Assembly (NCBI GenBank): GCA_029287645.1 | Contig: JARFQS010000205.1 | Span: 1 to 6,385 of the forward strand | Source of the DNA: Thermoanaerobaculia bacterium | GTDB taxonomy: Bacteria > Acidobacteriota > Thermoanaerobaculia > Multivoradales > JAHEKO01 | Direction: 5' to 3' | Length of the DNA stretch: 6,385 nucleotides | Shown here: piece by piece, positions 6,271 to 6,385 of the stretch | How the letters are laid out: the number at the start of each line of letters is the position of its first letter | Position numbering within the stretch: the first letter of the stretch is position 1 | Translations under genes and position numbers: made by a program | The notes under the pieces: generated by a model | What the model was told of the DNA's origin: nothing | Seen by the model: the letters and a program-made list of their open reading frames with translations, nothing else | Database searches by the model: none

Positions 6271-6385
<115 letters not shown>

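Overview
This looks like a short, high-GC metagenomic contig from a bacterium, most likely an acidobacterium or a related phylum. The main clue is a large duplicated MacB/FtsX-type permease without an ATPase domain. That is the 'acidobacterial duplicated orphan permease' (ADOP) type, which is typical of Acidobacteriota and also occurs in some Gemmatimonadota. No gene here fixes the lineage further.

The two ends are not genomic. Bases 1-48 read as the end of an Illumina P7 oligo, a 10-base index and the Nextera transposase adapter. Bases 6271-6385 read as the other Nextera adapter, a probable 10-base index and a long poly-G run of the kind produced by two-colour sequencers. Real sequence therefore runs from 49 to 6270.

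Layout of the real part: (1) 49-836, minus strand, a secreted metal-dependent amidohydrolase cut at its C-terminal side by the contig end. (2) 837-1009, a divergent intergenic region. (3) 1010-3481, plus strand, an unusual 823-residue fusion: a cyclic-nucleotide-binding-like domain, a degenerate sigma54-activator-type AAA+ domain, and a polytopic membrane domain with NosR/NapH-like iron-sulfur cysteine motifs. (4) 3482-3654, an intergenic region with a possible hairpin and the permease ribosome-binding site. (5) 3655-6060, plus strand, the ADOP permease. (6) 6061-6145, a short convergent intergenic region with a strong GC-rich hairpin. (7) 6146-6270, minus strand, the last 40 codons of a histidine-kinase-type ATPase domain, cut by the contig end.

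The genes do not form an obvious pathway. The amidohydrolase and the fusion protein are divergent and could share control through the 173-base gap. The permease has its own strong ribosome-binding site 173 bases after the fusion gene. The most interesting item is the fusion protein. Its transcription-activator module has lost the residues for ATP hydrolysis and sigma54 contact and has no DNA-binding domain, while its membrane iron-sulfur cysteines are intact. This suggests a membrane redox or electron-transfer protein carrying a repurposed sensory front end.
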